A DNA stretch of 64,000 nucleotides from Elephas maximus indicus (GCF_024166365.1 NC_064826.1:18810001-18874000), one strand, 5' to 3'; positions 44,475 through 55,591 are shown, counted from the first letter of the stretch. Translations and numbers: made by a program. Notes: generated from the letters alone by a model not told the origin.

Positions 44475-44486
44475 TTAAAGTGATCA

Positions 44487-44692
44487 GAGGTCCCTGAGTG
44501 GCGCAAATGGTTTGCTCTCCACTACCAGCTGAAAGGTCGGTGGTTCAGACCCGCCCAGTGGTGCCGCAGAAGAAAGGCCTGGCAATCTGTTTCCTTAAAA
44601 ACCACAGCCAAGAAAACCCTGTGAAGCAGTTCTGTTTCGTAACACGTGGGGTTGCCAAACTGAAGTTGACTTGGTTTTTTTTTAAAGTTTTT
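44487..44692 (+). mobile_element. AfroSINE, long form, with target duplication
   Basis: Head ggtccctgagtggcgcaaatgg, body ccttaaaaaccacagccaag, tail ttgccaaactgaagttgact plus T run. AAGTGATCA occurs at 44478-44486 and 44695-44703. Confidence 0.85.
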
Positions 44693-44703
44693 TTAAGTGA
44701 TCA

Positions 44704-45206
44704 CCCAAAAGATGGTAGGTGTTGAGTAATTAAAAAAAATTTTTTCGGAAAATATACCAGGATGAAGAGCCATAACTATCTTCCGTGTAATTAGTATACT
44801 ATGAGGAAGTCAGTGAGAAAATTCTGTGTGGACCAGCTGCTGTGTGCCCTGTGCCCTACACTTTGCTGAGCCCCTCTAAGAGAATCCCGTGGCTTCTGTA
44901 GGGACAGGGGTTGGTTATGTTTAAACAGGTTTGTTCCATGCCTCCGTGGCATCGTGTGTGAAAATGCCAGCAGTAGACAGGAGCCTGCTGCCAGGTCTAC
45001 CCCTCTGCATGCAGGCTTGCAAAATAGACTGAATGGAAGTTTTCTTAAATGAGAAGAGAACCCGTAACTGGTGCACAGAAAGCAAAGCCCCAGGACATTC
45101 TCTGGCTTGTCCTGCACCCTGTCCAGGCCTGAGTGGACGTCTGTTGTTTGGGGGCGTGCCCTGAGCGGTGTGAAGGATGAAGGAACCCTGGGGGCTGGGA
45201 AACTGA
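44704..45206. other. Unassigned GC-richer sequence
   Basis: No recognised element. A 144-codon minus-strand frame (44791-45225) overlaps the adjacent polypyrimidine tract and shows no family features. Confidence 0.4.
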
Positions 45207-45300
45207 CCCTCCCTCCATTCCCCACCCTTCCTCCCTCCCTGCCTTTCTTCCACCCATCTCTCCCTCCCTTCCTCTCTCCCTCCTTTCCTTCCTTCCTAGC
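45207..45300. repeat. Polypyrimidine (CCTT/CCCT) tract
   Basis: About 90 bases almost entirely C and T (ccctccctccattccccacc, tctccctcccttcctctctc), purine-rich on the other strand. Such tracts may adopt triplex structure. Confidence 0.85.
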
Positions 45301-45942
45301 ATTTTAAGGCATTTAAAAGCCCCCTTATCCTCACTCCCACCCAAAAGCCAACAAACAATAGCAATAAAAGAGTTTTTCCTGAATTTCCCTGCTTTACCTC
45401 AGGCCTTTACATCTCAAAAACTTACCTAACATACTTTCATGAGCAAGCTACATTGTTACGTTCCTGTGCCAGGAAGATTCAGACCTGTAAGGGTGCTTTA
45501 AAATCGGTATACTTATTTTATTTCCTCCCTGTTACCTTTGCTTTTCCTCTAAAATCCGCTGTATTTTTCCCCAGGTTTTAAAATATCAGGACATTTTACA
45601 TTCTAAACATTGCTTCTTCCTTGAGACCAGCACCACCGCCTGCAGCCTGTATGTGTTTCTCAGTGAGCATGAGACCTTCCCTGGTGCCTGCTCTCTGCAG
45701 GGGCATTTGGGAGCATGAGCTTGGGCTGCCGTACCATTCCAGGTCCCCCTCAGCCCGGAGGCTGTCTTCACAGCCAGTGTCTCAGGGACCATTTCAGAGC
45801 CTGAGCCACACAGCTGTCCTACCTCTTTCAGTAAATTATTTTGTGCTTTGTCATTCTCCTTAGCACTGTGATGCAGAAACAACAATCTATTATCAGGTTA
45901 TCCCAGCTGATTTTGACTCAGTCCAAAATTCTGGGCATCAAA
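45301..45942. other. Unassigned sequence
   Basis: GC-richer patch at 45620-45800 open on both strands without recognisable protein features. Confidence 0.4.
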
Positions 45943-45952
45943 AAGTAGGTGG

Positions 45953-46517
45953 AGCAGTCAAGAAATCGAAAGATGCATTGCACTGGGCAAACTGGCTGTA
46001 AAAGACCTCTTTAAAGTGTTTTTTAAAAAGCAAAGATGTCACCTTGAGGACTAAAGTGCACTTGACCCAAGCCATGGTGATTTCAGTCGCCTCATATGCA
46101 TGTGAAAGCTGGACAGTGAATAAGAAAGACCAAAGAAAAATTTATGCCTTAGAGTTATGGTGTTGGCAAAGAATTTAGAATATACCATGGACCACTAGCA
46201 GAACGAACAAGTCTGTCTTGGAAGAAGTATGACAACGCTCCTTAGAAGCGAGGATGATGAGACTTGACTCACATGTTTTAGACTTGTTACCAGGAGGGAC
46301 CAGTCCCTGGAGAAGGACATCATGCTTGGTAAAGTGGGGGGTCAGTGAAAAAGAGGAAGACCCTCGATGGGATGGATTGACACAGTGGCTTCAACAATGG
46401 GCTCAAGCATAACAACAATCATGAGGATGGCAAAGGACCAGGCAGCGTTTCGTTCTGTTGTACATAGGGGTCGCTATAGCGAACGAAACACTTCATGGCA
46501 CCTAACAACAGCAACAG
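45953..46517 (+). mobile_element. RTE-clade LINE, 5'-truncated, with 10-bp target duplication
   Basis: Sense RTE: gacctctttaaagtgtttttt, agctggacagtgaataagaa, aggaagaccctcgatgggat, ending ggcacctaacaacagcaaca. AAGTAGGTGG (45943-45952) and AAGTGGGTGG (46518-46527) bound it. Encodes only a frame-broken C-terminus. Confidence 0.85.
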
Positions 46518-46576
46518 AAGTGGGTGGTGTAAGGGAATGTAATAAGACCTTTGCTCAGAAGGTTGACTCTTGCCCT

Positions 46577-46870
46577 AGGCTGTGAGCACCCATTCATTCA
46601 GCAAGCATTTATTTCATGCTCTGCGATGGGGCAGGGGATACAGGATAAAGGGCCCAGTGCTGTCTTTAGTAAGCTTCCAGTCTAGCGAGAGCGACCCTGG
46701 GCAGACTGGTCACAGCTCCAACACACAAGCCCACAGAGGGACCTGCAGGCCGGACATGGAGGCGGGTCCTCTGGGAGGAACCAACATATGGCCTGGGTGT
46801 TGGAGGGTGGTTACAGGTCCACTGGGGGAAGATGAGTTTGGTGCAGGGACAGAGAGTGGATAAGAACATC
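46577..46870 (-). mobile_element. L2 LINE 3' end, antisense
   Basis: attcattcagcaagcatttat, then ggcaggggatacaggataaag and agtaagcttccagtctagcg follow the reversed L2 3' order. The right half is weaker. Confidence 0.6.
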
Positions 46871-48054
46871 CGACTCTGGTGGGTGCTCCATGGGGATGTC
46901 CTGTGTGTTCAGTGCCCGCAGAGCAGGGACCACGCTGGGAGCTGCAGGCCCTCAGGACCTGCTTTAGTTTAGAGTTTGTTGAAGAAAACCTCTCACAGGG
47001 TAATTATGAGCTCACACCAGTGTTTCGTTACAGTTCTGCCTGTACCCTTACAACCCCCAGTAGGTGTACTCAGAGAGGCAGTCTTGGAGAGGCTCGTTAC
47101 AGGAAGAAAGTTTGATGAAAAGGGAGGTGGGGTCTGCAGCATTTGGGGGGCCACACCCCTCTGACTGTATTCTCTTTTGGTACCTCTGTGGCCTTACTTA
47201 CCCAGTGTCTTCTCTGTGATCTTTTATTATTACGTATAATCACTGTCATAGCAACATATTGCCATAAATACAACACTCTACAATTACCTGATAATATATT
47301 ATAGGGTATATTTGAGATTATGCATTTCCTTTTTAAATTTGATACGACTAGGGATTTGGCCTCTATAACGTTTATTCCTATTAGGAACCTATATTCAGAT
47401 AAGTAATTATTGATCTCCCCCCCCACCCCATGTCACTCAAGTTGCAAAAATACCTGGCTCTGAGAACACAGGAGCGCTGACTGTGGCACAAAGGTAGTGT
47501 GTCATGTCTGCAGGCCTGGAGGTGAGGACTCATTGAGCCTCTTCATTCAGCCAGGAGGTTGCTTAGGCAACCACTTGTGCCTAATTAAAAGACAGGGAAC
47601 TAAGAGGTGTGTGCTCGGAAATTTTAATCCTCGTATGAAATGCAAAATCCTTGTCACACTGAGATCTTAGTTTGCATTTTTTTCATTCAAGATAAATAAA
47701 AAAAACCCAACACTGAATTATTAATAGAATACATGCGTTACTGTTGAGGTTGTGTGTGTGTGTTTGTGTATTGTGCATTGTCTTTTCAACACTTTTTCTA
47801 AAGAGGACGTTTTTGCTTTTCTTCTTTTTTGGCTTATTTGGGAAAGCAAAAGTGAAGTTATTGCTTGAAGTGATTGCATTTAGCTGTGAAGTTATTTGAG
47901 GAAGCAGGCACTTTTTTCATACGCTTATGTTGGAGTTTCTTATCGTCAGTAGAATCTCCGGCATGTGGAGAAATTTATTATTGTGTGTTTCCTCTTTCAT
48001 TGTTCGTGCTTAAACTTCTATTTATACTGATGCCTTAGTTGTTTCAGTCTACCA
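46871..48054. other. Unassigned sequence
   Basis: No recognised gene. A C-run (47416-47429) and a short (TG)n run (47752-47768) are present. 47600-47970 is AT-rich and looks single-copy. Confidence 0.4.
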
Positions 48055-48250
48055 TGTTGTTGTTAGTTGGCTGTTGAGTCAGTTCTGACTCATGGTGACC
48101 CCAAGTGTGCAAAGTACAACTGCTCCATAGGGTTTTCAAGGCTGACTTTTCAGAAGCAGATTGCCAGGCCTGCCTCCCAAGATGCCTCTGGGTGGGTTTA
48201 AATTGCCAGTCTTTTGACTGGTAATCTAACGTTTCACCTTTTGCACATGG
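48055..48250 (-). mobile_element. AfroSINE, long form, antisense
   Basis: Tail ttgttgttagttggctgttg, ggttctgactcatggtgacc-type middle, body ttttcagaagcagattgcca, head ctaacgtttcaccttttgca. Diverged. Confidence 0.8.
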
Positions 48251-48644
48251 GCAGTACTGATACTACTGCCCTGTGAAGGGCCATTCATGGGCAGGAGTGA
48301 CGGACTGTTCCAGCAAGTAGACACAGCCTCAGTTTGCTAACATCATCCTCCAACTCATCACTCTCATCCTTTTTACATAGGTTCCTCCTCAGTTGACCTT
48401 AAGGATCTCATAAACATTTCTCTTTCTCTCTGAAACACTTAACACTTCCAGGCTGTATTTAACATGGACTGTCATTAAATTCCATTTGACTGAGTCAAGT
48501 GGCTCCTTTTCATGTATCAGTAAAAGCCCTATTAGTTATGTGACAGACTCATTTCAACAGTTCTAGAAATAATAAGTATCTGAAAAGGACCTGAACATTA
48601 AGAGATTGGCAGTGTTAATTTTAAATTATCATGATATAATCCTA
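48251..48644. other. Unassigned sequence
   Basis: No recognisable gene or repeat. Confidence 0.4.
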
Positions 48645-48846
48645 AGGCATCCTAGTGGCACAATGGTTAAGTGTTCAGCCGCTGACTGAAAGGTTGGCAG
48701 TTCCAATTCACCCAGTGCTCTGTGGGTGAGAAACCTGGCGATCTGCTTCCATAAAGATTACAGCCTAGAAAACCCTAAGGAGCAGTCCTACTCTGTCCTG
48801 TAGGGTTGTTATGAGTCAAAATCAACTCGAGGCATTAAACAACAAG
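48645..48846 (+). mobile_element. AfroSINE, long form
   Basis: Head catcctagtggcacaatggtt, body cttccataaagattacagcct, tail gttatgagtcaaaatcaact, ending cattaaacaacaag. The flanks ATAATCCTAAGG and ATGATCCTAGGG look like a decayed target duplication. Confidence 0.83.
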
Positions 48847-49125
48847 TTATGATCCTAGGGCGGGTGTTCTATAGAAATATTAAACACGAGATGAGGTAAA
48901 GAAAATGGCCATTTCCTCCGGAGAGTGTGAGGCGCCACCTTCCTACTGTGAGAACCTATGGGCTTTATGAAAGTGTTGCACTTATAGTCACTATAATTTT
49001 AAACATGCTTCTGGATACCCCAGTTGATTCCCTTCTATCACCTAAACTTTGTGATTGTCCTACTGCAGAAATATGGCAGATTAAATAGGTGAACTTTGTC
49101 ATCATGGTTTTTCCCCCTCCTGGAT
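48847..49125. other. Unassigned sequence with a CTCF-like core
   Basis: The minus strand of 48932-48945 reads taggaaggtggcgc, a partial CTCF-like match with a strong GGTGGCGC core. No other feature. Confidence 0.3.
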
Positions 49126-49133
49126 ACCTAGAT

Positions 49134-49306
49134 GGAAACCATGGTGGCATAGTGGTTAAGAGTTTGACTGTTAACCAAGAGGTCAGCAGTTCAAATCCAC
49201 TAGGTGCTCCTTGGAAACCCTATGGGGCAGTTCTGCTCTGTTGTGTAGGGTCAGTATGAGTTGGAATTGACTCATAGGTAATGGGTTTGGTTTTTGGTTT
49301 TTAGAC
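49134..49306 (+). mobile_element. AfroSINE, short form, with target duplication
   Basis: Head ggaaaccatggtggcatagtgg, tail agtatgagttggaattgact, T/G-rich end. ACCTAGAT at 49126-49133 and 49307-49314. Confidence 0.9.
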
Positions 49307-49407
49307 ACCTAGATTTGTGGAAGGAATTATGGCAGCAAATTCTGGTCTGAACTTCTTTTCCTATTCCAAAAGTGAAATTTTTCTAATGCTTAGAGTCAAA
49401 ATGTATG

Positions 49408-49592
49408 TTGTTGTTGTTGACCGTTGAGCAGATTCTGACTCATAGCAACCCCATATGAGAGAGTAGAACTGCCCCATAGGATTTCCAAAGTGTAATCTTT
49501 ATGGAAACGGATCGAAAGCCACTGGGTGGATTCAAGCCACCAACCTTTCGGTTAACAGCAGAGTGCTTAATCATTGTTGCACCAGGGCTCCT
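49408..49592 (-). mobile_element. AfroSINE, long form, antisense, inserted at the end of an RTE
   Basis: Tail ttgttgttgaccgttgagca, body aagtgtaatctttatggaaa, head ttgttgcaccagggctcc. TCAAAATGTATG at 49396-49407 and 49593-49604 is perfect, and the right copy directly abuts the 3' tail of the following RTE. Confidence 0.9.
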
Positions 49593-49604
49593 TCAAAATG
49601 TATG

Positions 49605-50285
49605 TGTTGTTGATGTTGTTTGGTGCTGTTGAGTCAGTTCTGACTCACAGCAACCGTATGTACAACAGAAGGAAACACTGCCCAGGCCTGTACCATCTTC
49701 TCAACTGTTCTTATGTTTAAGCCCATAGTAGCCACCATGTCAGTCCACCTCACTGAGGGTCTTCCTCTTTTTCATTGACCCTCTACTTTATCAAACATGA
49801 TATCCTTCTCCAGGGACTGGTCCCCCTGATAACATGTCCAAAGTACATGAGACGAAGTCTCACCATCCTCGCTTCCAGGGAGCACTCTGGCTGTACTTTT
49901 CTGAGGCCGATTTGTTCGTTTGTCTGGCAGTCCATTGTATATGCAGTATTCTTCAGCACCATGATTCAGAGGCATCAGTTCTTTTTTGGTCTTCCTTATT
50001 CATTGTCCAGCTTTTGCATGCATATGAGGCAATAGAAAATACAATGGCTTGGATGAAGCACACCTTAGTCCTCAAAGTGACATCTTTGCTTTTTTTTTTT
50101 TTTTTAACACTTTCAAGAGGTCTTTTGCAGCAGATTTGCCTGATGGGGTATGTCGTTTGATTTTCCTGACTGCTGCTTCCATGGGCGTTGATTGCGAATC
50201 TGAGTAAAATGAAATTCTTGACAATGTGAATCTTTTCTCCATTTATCATGATGTTGCTTACTCGTCCAGTTGTGAGAATTTTTGT
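49605..50285 (-). mobile_element. RTE-clade LINE, 5'-truncated
   Basis: Antisense RTE from tgttgttgatgttgtttggt through the C-terminal coding part (atccttctccagggactggt, ttattcattgtccagctttt) into the thumb region. A 15-T expansion at 50091-50105 and an A/T-rich right edge disrupt it. Confidence 0.82.
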
Positions 50286-50467
50286 TTTTTTTTTTAAAAA
50301 AAAGAAAATCTTAATTCTTAAGAAGCTCATGTTTTGACACTGACTTTTTAGTGGTATTAATGATACAGTTCTATCCTTAATTTTACCTTGTTTCTCTTAA
50401 ATTACCTATTTGAAATGTATTTTGTTAGTCTGTACTTTGTGAATTGCCTGAAAATATTTTTCAACCT

Positions 50468-51003
50468 AGGTCAGTATCTTAGTTATCTAGTGCTGGTACA
50501 ACAGAAATATTCCAAGTGTATGGCTTTAACAAAGAGAAATTTATTTTTTCACAGTAAAGTAGGTTAAAAGTCCAAATTCAGGGTGTCAGGTCCGGGGGAA
50601 GGCTTTCTCTATCAGCTTTGGAGGAAGGTCCTCGTCATCAGTCTTCACCTGGACTAGGAGCTTCTCCATGCAGGAACCCCTGGTCCAAAGGACGAGCTCT
50701 GCTCCCGGCACTGCTTTCTTGGTGGTATGAGGTCCCCAACTCTCTGCTTGCTTCCCTTTCATCTTCTGTGAGATAAAAGCGGTACAGGCCACACCCCAGG
50801 GAAACTCCCTTTACATTGGATCAGGGATGTGACCTGAGCAAGGGTGTTACATCCCACCCGCATCCTCTTTAACCACAGGCAGAGATTATGATTTATAAAA
50901 TGCAGAAAAATCACAAAATGGAGGACAACCACACAATACTGGGTATCACGGCCTAACCAGGCTCTTACATATTTTGGGGGGATACAATTCCATCCATGAC
51001 ATT
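50468..51003. mobile_element. LTR-like interspersed repeat (~530 bp), unnamed
   Basis: Left part tagttatctagtgctggtac, taacaaagagaaatttattt; right part ttttggggggatacaattccatccatgaca. The right end recurs in part at 52434-52477 (ttttgggggggacacaattc). TG...CA ends fit an LTR, but no partner LTR or internal genes are present and the orientation is unknown. Confidence 0.5.
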
Positions 51004-51040
51004 TGGCTATAAATATGGTCATTTTGGGGGTTAAAATTTT

Positions 51041-51194
51041 AATGCCTAGAACAGTGACTGGCAAATAGGAGATATTCAGCGAATGAATACCTAGCTACAC
51101 ATTTTTTGGTAGATAAAAATTGATTGATTGATACATCCATTCATTTATTCATTCACTGAGTATCTCCTATTTGCCAGTCACTGTTCTAGGCATT
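51041..51194. repeat. 48-bp near-perfect inverted repeat at an L2 terminus
   Basis: 51041-51088 and 51147-51194 are inverted copies with 46 of 48 positions matching and a 58-bp spacer. The sequence (aatgcctagaacagtgactg onward) is an L2 3' terminus. Confidence 0.88.
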
Positions 51195-51300
51195 GGGGAT
51201 TCAGAGATTAAGACCTAGTTCTTATTTTGAAGGTTCTAATAAGTCCAAAAGGAGATGTGCTAATAAACCTTGTCGCGATAATAGCACACACTTTGGTTAA
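51195..51300 (-). mobile_element. L2 3' end continuation, antisense
   Basis: ggggattcagagattaagac and cttattttgaaggttctaat continue the L2 antisense sequence to the right of the inverted repeat, so the right arm is in its original context. Confidence 0.6.
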
Positions 51301-51307
51301 AAAAAAT

Positions 51308-51453
51308 AAAAAGCCAAACCCATTACCACTGAGTCAGTTCCGACCCATAGCACCCCCATAGGACAGAGTAGAGCCACTCCGTAGGGTTTCCGAGGATCGG
51401 CAGGCAGATTTGAACTGCCGACCATTTGGTTAGCAGCCAAGTTCTTAACCACG
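51308..51453 (-). mobile_element. AfroSINE, short form, antisense, head slightly truncated
   Basis: Tail aacccattaccactgagtca, middle agagccactccgtagggttt, gatttgaactgccgaccatt, head ending ttcttaaccacgtag. Confidence 0.87.
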
Positions 51454-51612
51454 TAGTGTATGCCAGGCACTAAGTGCTTTTTATGCATTAACTCATAAAT
51501 CGAAACAAAGCGCTATGCAGTCCTTACTATTTTTTTCTCCATTTTACACGTGAGTAAATTAAGGCCCAGAAAGACTGAGCACTTGCCCAAGGTCATAAAA
51601 CTAATTTGGGTT
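51450..51612 (-). mobile_element. MIR-type SINE, antisense
   Basis: tatgccaggcactaagtgct, ttatgcattaactcataaat, ccattttacacgtgagtaaa, gagcacttgcccaaggtcat follow the antisense MIR order. Confidence 0.65.
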
Positions 51613-51964
51613 GACAATTAAATGTATTAAGTGCAATAACAGCTACTCGTGGAGTGCTCAGGCAGAACGGGACATCCGCTGGAAGAATGGGGAACGAGAG
51701 GTGTGGATGTCAGTGAAGATTTTCAGAGAAGAGAAGGCCTGAGCAAGTCTACTGAGAGGAGCCAAATTTCTCTCTTCTTTCTTTAGTAACCAGGTGATCT
51801 TCGTGTGGCATGCATCTGTCTTCCCCCATCTCTGCTTCCTGCTTCTTTGCCTAATCTGCCCTTTTTATATCATAGAAAAGATCGGCTGAAGACATCCTAC
51901 ACTGATACGACCTCATTAAAATAACAACAACAGCCACCAAAACCCATTCCTAAATGGGAGTACA
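51613..51964. other. Unassigned sequence
   Basis: No recognised feature. Confidence 0.4.
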
Positions 51965-51975
51965 TCCACAGGTAT

Positions 51976-52143
51976 GAACCAACCAAACCAAACCCACTGC
52001 TGTAGAGTCTGTTCCGACTCATAGCAACCCTATAGGACAGAGTAGAATTGCCCCATAGGGTTTCCAAGGTGCTCCTGGTGGATTGAAACTGCTAACCTTT
52101 CAACTAGTGGCCAAGCTCTTAACCACTGTGCCACCAGGGCTTC
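51976..52143 (-). mobile_element. AfroSINE, short form, antisense, with perfect 11-bp target duplication
   Basis: Tail aacccactgctgtagagtct, middle attgccccatagggtttcca, head accactgtgccaccagggct. TCCACAGGTAT at 51965-51975 and 52144-52154. Confidence 0.92.
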
Positions 52144-52164
52144 TCCACAGGTATAGGGGTTAGG

Positions 52165-52430
52165 AATTATTTTTGTCATCGTTGAGAATACACACACAAA
52201 ACATTCACCAATTCAGCAGTTTCTACATGTACGATACAGTGACATTGATTACATTCTTCAAGGTGTGCAGCCATTCTTGCCCTCTTTTTCTGAGTTGTTC
52301 CTCTCCTGTTAACAAACTCAACTGCCCCCGTAAGGTTCTCATGTAATCTTTGGAGTTGCTGTTGTCAATTTGATTCCTTGTGGATACTTCTTAAAATAGC
52401 GCGGTGCTCAAGGCAGACTAGGATTTATAC
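52165..52430 (-). mobile_element. L1 3' UTR fragment, antisense
   Basis: tcgttgagaatacacacacaa, cagcagtttctacatgtacg, attgattacattcttcaagg-type phrases, ctgttaacaaactcaactgc: the same 3' UTR type as 24186-24375 and the left part of the 12090 insertion. Confidence 0.6.
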
Positions 52431-52433
52431 CGC

Positions 52434-52477
52434 ATATTTTGGGGGGGACACAATTCAATCCATAATAGCATCTTTCA
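52434..52477. mobile_element. LTR-like repeat end fragment
   Basis: gcatattttgggggggacac aattcaatccataatag-type sequence, the same terminus as in the repeat ending at 51003. Confidence 0.5.
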
Positions 52478-52810
52478 GATTAAAAATTGGGAAGAATCAC
52501 TCAATTAGGTGAATGAGTTTTATCATTACGGGTAAAACCAAGTGAGATTGGTGGTGCCCAGGCTTGGCACAGCTGCCCTAGAAACCAGCGTGTCTGCATC
52601 CTTCTGGGCAACCTAAGCTGCATACCTCCCGTGCCTTGCCTGGCAGTGGTGGTGCGAACAGGGCTCAGTTCTTTCTGGAGGGCCTCAATTTCCTGTGATC
52701 TGACCCCAATTGTTCCTACCCTCCTTCCCTGTTTGGTGCCTGGTGGTTTTATTAGACAAGCAATTCACAAATTATTCTGAGAGATGGTTCTATGAGAATT
52801 ATTTGTTAAT
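52478..52810. other. Unassigned sequence
   Basis: No recognised feature. Confidence 0.4.
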
Positions 52811-52819
52811 TCATACAGT

Positions 52820-53720
52820 GAAAATACAGGGAGTGTCACTGCCAGCTAGGCACTGCCCTGAGTGTGGGGGGGGGGATACAGCGGGGCACGCAGCGGCGTC
52901 TCTGCCCACACTCATCTTGGGTGCTGGGGTGAGAGACACCCGACCAACAAGCAGGTAAGTGATGGAAGGAAAGCAGGTGATGATGGGTACTGTGAAGAAA
53001 ATAAAGCTGAGTAAAGGATTGGGAGAGTTGAGGGGCCTGGTGATGTTTCAGCTGAGTCATCAGGTCCCTCTAAGGAGAGCACGTTTAACCAAAGACCTGA
53101 GTGAAGTGAGGAAGAACGTGCCAGGCACAGGGAATTGCCAGGTCAAAGGCCGGGAGATGACGGTGTGTTTGGTGAGTCAGAGGAACAGTTCGGCTGGCTC
53201 CTGAGTCACCAGAGCTCGGTGGACTGCAGAGGAAGAACACATGGAAATGAAGTTTTAGAGGGACCCGGGGCCGGTACATGTAGATAGGGCCTTACAGGCC
53301 ATGGTGGGCAGTTTGGATTTGATTCTGAGCAGCATGGAAAGCCTTTTTTGAACAGGGGGAAGATGTGGTAGGATTTTCATTTTAAAAGGTCACTTTGGAT
53401 GCTGCATGGGAAAGAGTCTGTATGTGTGAGAAGTGGGGGACGCAGTCTTGGAAGCAGGGATACCAGTTCAGGGACTTGGTGGTAGTCCAGGTGAGAGGTG
53501 GTGGCAGCTGAGACTGGGTTGGTAGCCATGGGGGTTGGGAAAAGGTGGTTGGACTGGGGGCATGTTTAGAAGGTGGAGCTGATGAAGTTTGCTGGTGGGT
53601 TGATTGTGGGGCATGAGAGAAAGAGGAGTCAGGGATGACTCCAAGATTTTTAGACTGAGCAACAAGGTGAAGGGAGGTGAGATTTCCTGAGATGGGAAAA
53701 TGAGTGGTGAGTGAGGTTAA
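52820..53720 (-). mobile_element. L2 LINE, 3' and coding region, antisense
   Basis: Antisense L2: aaagacctgagtgaagtgag, atagggccttacaggccatg, gcatgagagaaagaggagtc. Minus-strand translations keep L2 reverse-transcriptase-tail similarity in pieces: HLPAFDLAIPCAWHVLPHF (53085-53279 frame) and LKILESSLTPLSLMPHNQPT (53468-53665 frame). A poly-G run at 52867-52876 interrupts it. Confidence 0.8.
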
Positions 53721-55394
53721 TAGTGGAGATGTTGGCTAGTGTTTTATGCAAAAAGGGCTTTTTATGGTCAAATGTGTTTTGGAAAGATGGTTCTAGGGCA
53801 TGATCAGGATGGCGGGAGTGGAGGTGACGGAATAGGAGGAGGGACTGGAGAAAACCATTTCTCTTCATCCCCCTACTTCCTTAACTATCAATATTCCTAC
53901 CCAGCGTTACTGTACAATGGCAAATACATGAGAAAATCAGCTAAGTTAGCCTAGTCCAATCATTTGTCAATTTAGCCAAATAACTGCTTTGTCATTTTAA
54001 TTGACCACAATCATAATGATGGCACTGATCGTCCAAATAGCATCAGCCACTGCTTTGGTTGAAGCCAGAGCAATCAAGGATGCATTCAAAGTGTCCTGAG
54101 CAATTTTCTTACCACTGTGTGTAAGGAACATGGCATTTATCCACAGTGCTAGGCTCCAATAGAATACTGAGTGGGGGTTCCTTGGGGAATGTGGGTGGGA
54201 AACAGCAGAACAAGATGACCTAGGTTAACAGAGAATAACTCTAGAAGAACAGATAGAATTGGAAATCAAAATGTTGGAGAGGACAGGCTTAGACTCCTGC
54301 AGGATGGGTCCCCCCTTGTCCCTACCCTCAGGGACCCAGGGTTCAGGACAAATTTTACATCAGTTGGCAGGGGCAGAGGAAAAGGCTGTGTCAGAGAAGG
54401 AAAATCTGACCAGGCTTGGTCAAGAAGAGAAGAGAAAGGTGTACAGAGAGGTGTACAGGGTCGTGGTGCTGCTGGGCCCTCAGTGTGGGCCTGTATTTGA
54501 GGGGTAGAATGTTGCCCCCTTTTTTCTACCTTGTTTATGTGGTGAAGAAAGCAGCTTTGTCAGCAGGTTCGTACTCAGGCGGCTTAGGACCAGGAAGTCT
54601 GATTTGGGGTGTCCACTGTTTATGGGCACTGTTTAGGATGCCAGCTGTCTTGTACCTGGAGACCTTGGGACTGGGGAAAGCTGAGATACCTCCTGACTAG
54701 GAGGAGGAAGCCACTAGGTTTGTGGGAAGCTGATCTTGAAGGCAGCAGGGGTAAGAGGGCCTTTGGCTTCCCAGCAGATTAGCTAGGAAGAGCTAGTAAA
54801 TTGAGGCAATCCAGAGGGAGCTTCCAGGACCACTTTAAGGCAGGTCTGCTCAGGCAGCACAGCGGTGAGCGACCATGGTTAAAGGTAGCACGTGGAAGGT
54901 CATCTCCAGGTTTGCCTTTCGTGGGTCTGGCACCTTCATTTGTTGGCTGTAGGTATCAGGATTTTATAAAGAGTCAGGGACAGTGAATCATGAATGCGTT
55001 CTTTCAAACTGGAATTTGTAATATCCTGAGGTCTTGACACTTGGCCTCATATCTGCTCAGTTGCAAATACCACTGTCTGAGCTGTTCAAGAACCAGATTT
55101 CAGAAACATAATAGTAACATTCCTAAAGTGAATGGAGCAGGGAAAAATGCATAAAGGAAGAAGGCATTAATTCTGACCTGCCTTCCATACTTCCCTTGCT
55201 CCTCCCCTTCCTGTTTATTTGTTTAATGTGCTGTACATGCCAGCTGTAAAAAGATACATCTAAACAGCACTGTGGTGTATGAAGTTTTAAGTAAAAGTTT
55301 TTTCTTTTCCCGCCTTTAATCACAATCACTCCAGGTAGCCATTTAATGAACAATTTGGGGTTTATTCTTCTAGACCTACACTGGCTTATAAGGC
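53721..55394. other. Unassigned sequence, possibly an old LTR or ERV piece
   Basis: 54240-55000 is GC-richer and of uniform style, including the direct repeat gtgtacagagaggtgtacagg (54439-54459). I cannot name it. Short plus-strand frames there lack domains. Confidence 0.35.
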
Positions 55395-55575
55395 ATTTAA
55401 ATTTGAATTAATTAACAATAAATACAATTAAAAACTTAGCTCCTCAGTCATACTAGCCACCTTTCAAGTGCTCAGTAGCCACACATGACTAGTGGGTACC
55501 GTGTTGGACAGTATAAATATCGAACATTCCCATCATCCCTGAGAATTCTACTGAGCGGCCGTGTTCTAAATGAAT
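55395..55575 (-). mobile_element. hAT-type MITE (MER33-like), antisense, right part
   Basis: gctcctcagtcatactagcc, tcaagtgctcagtagccaca, gggtaccgtgttggacagta and gaattctactgagcggccgt follow a MER33-type element. Family name tentative. Confidence 0.65.
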
Positions 55576-55591
55576 TCTGTTAATACACAAA

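Noticed and set aside
44791-45225. 144-codon minus-strand open frame
   Set aside because: It runs into a polypyrimidine repeat, overlaps other frames of similar length on the same strand, and has no family resemblance.
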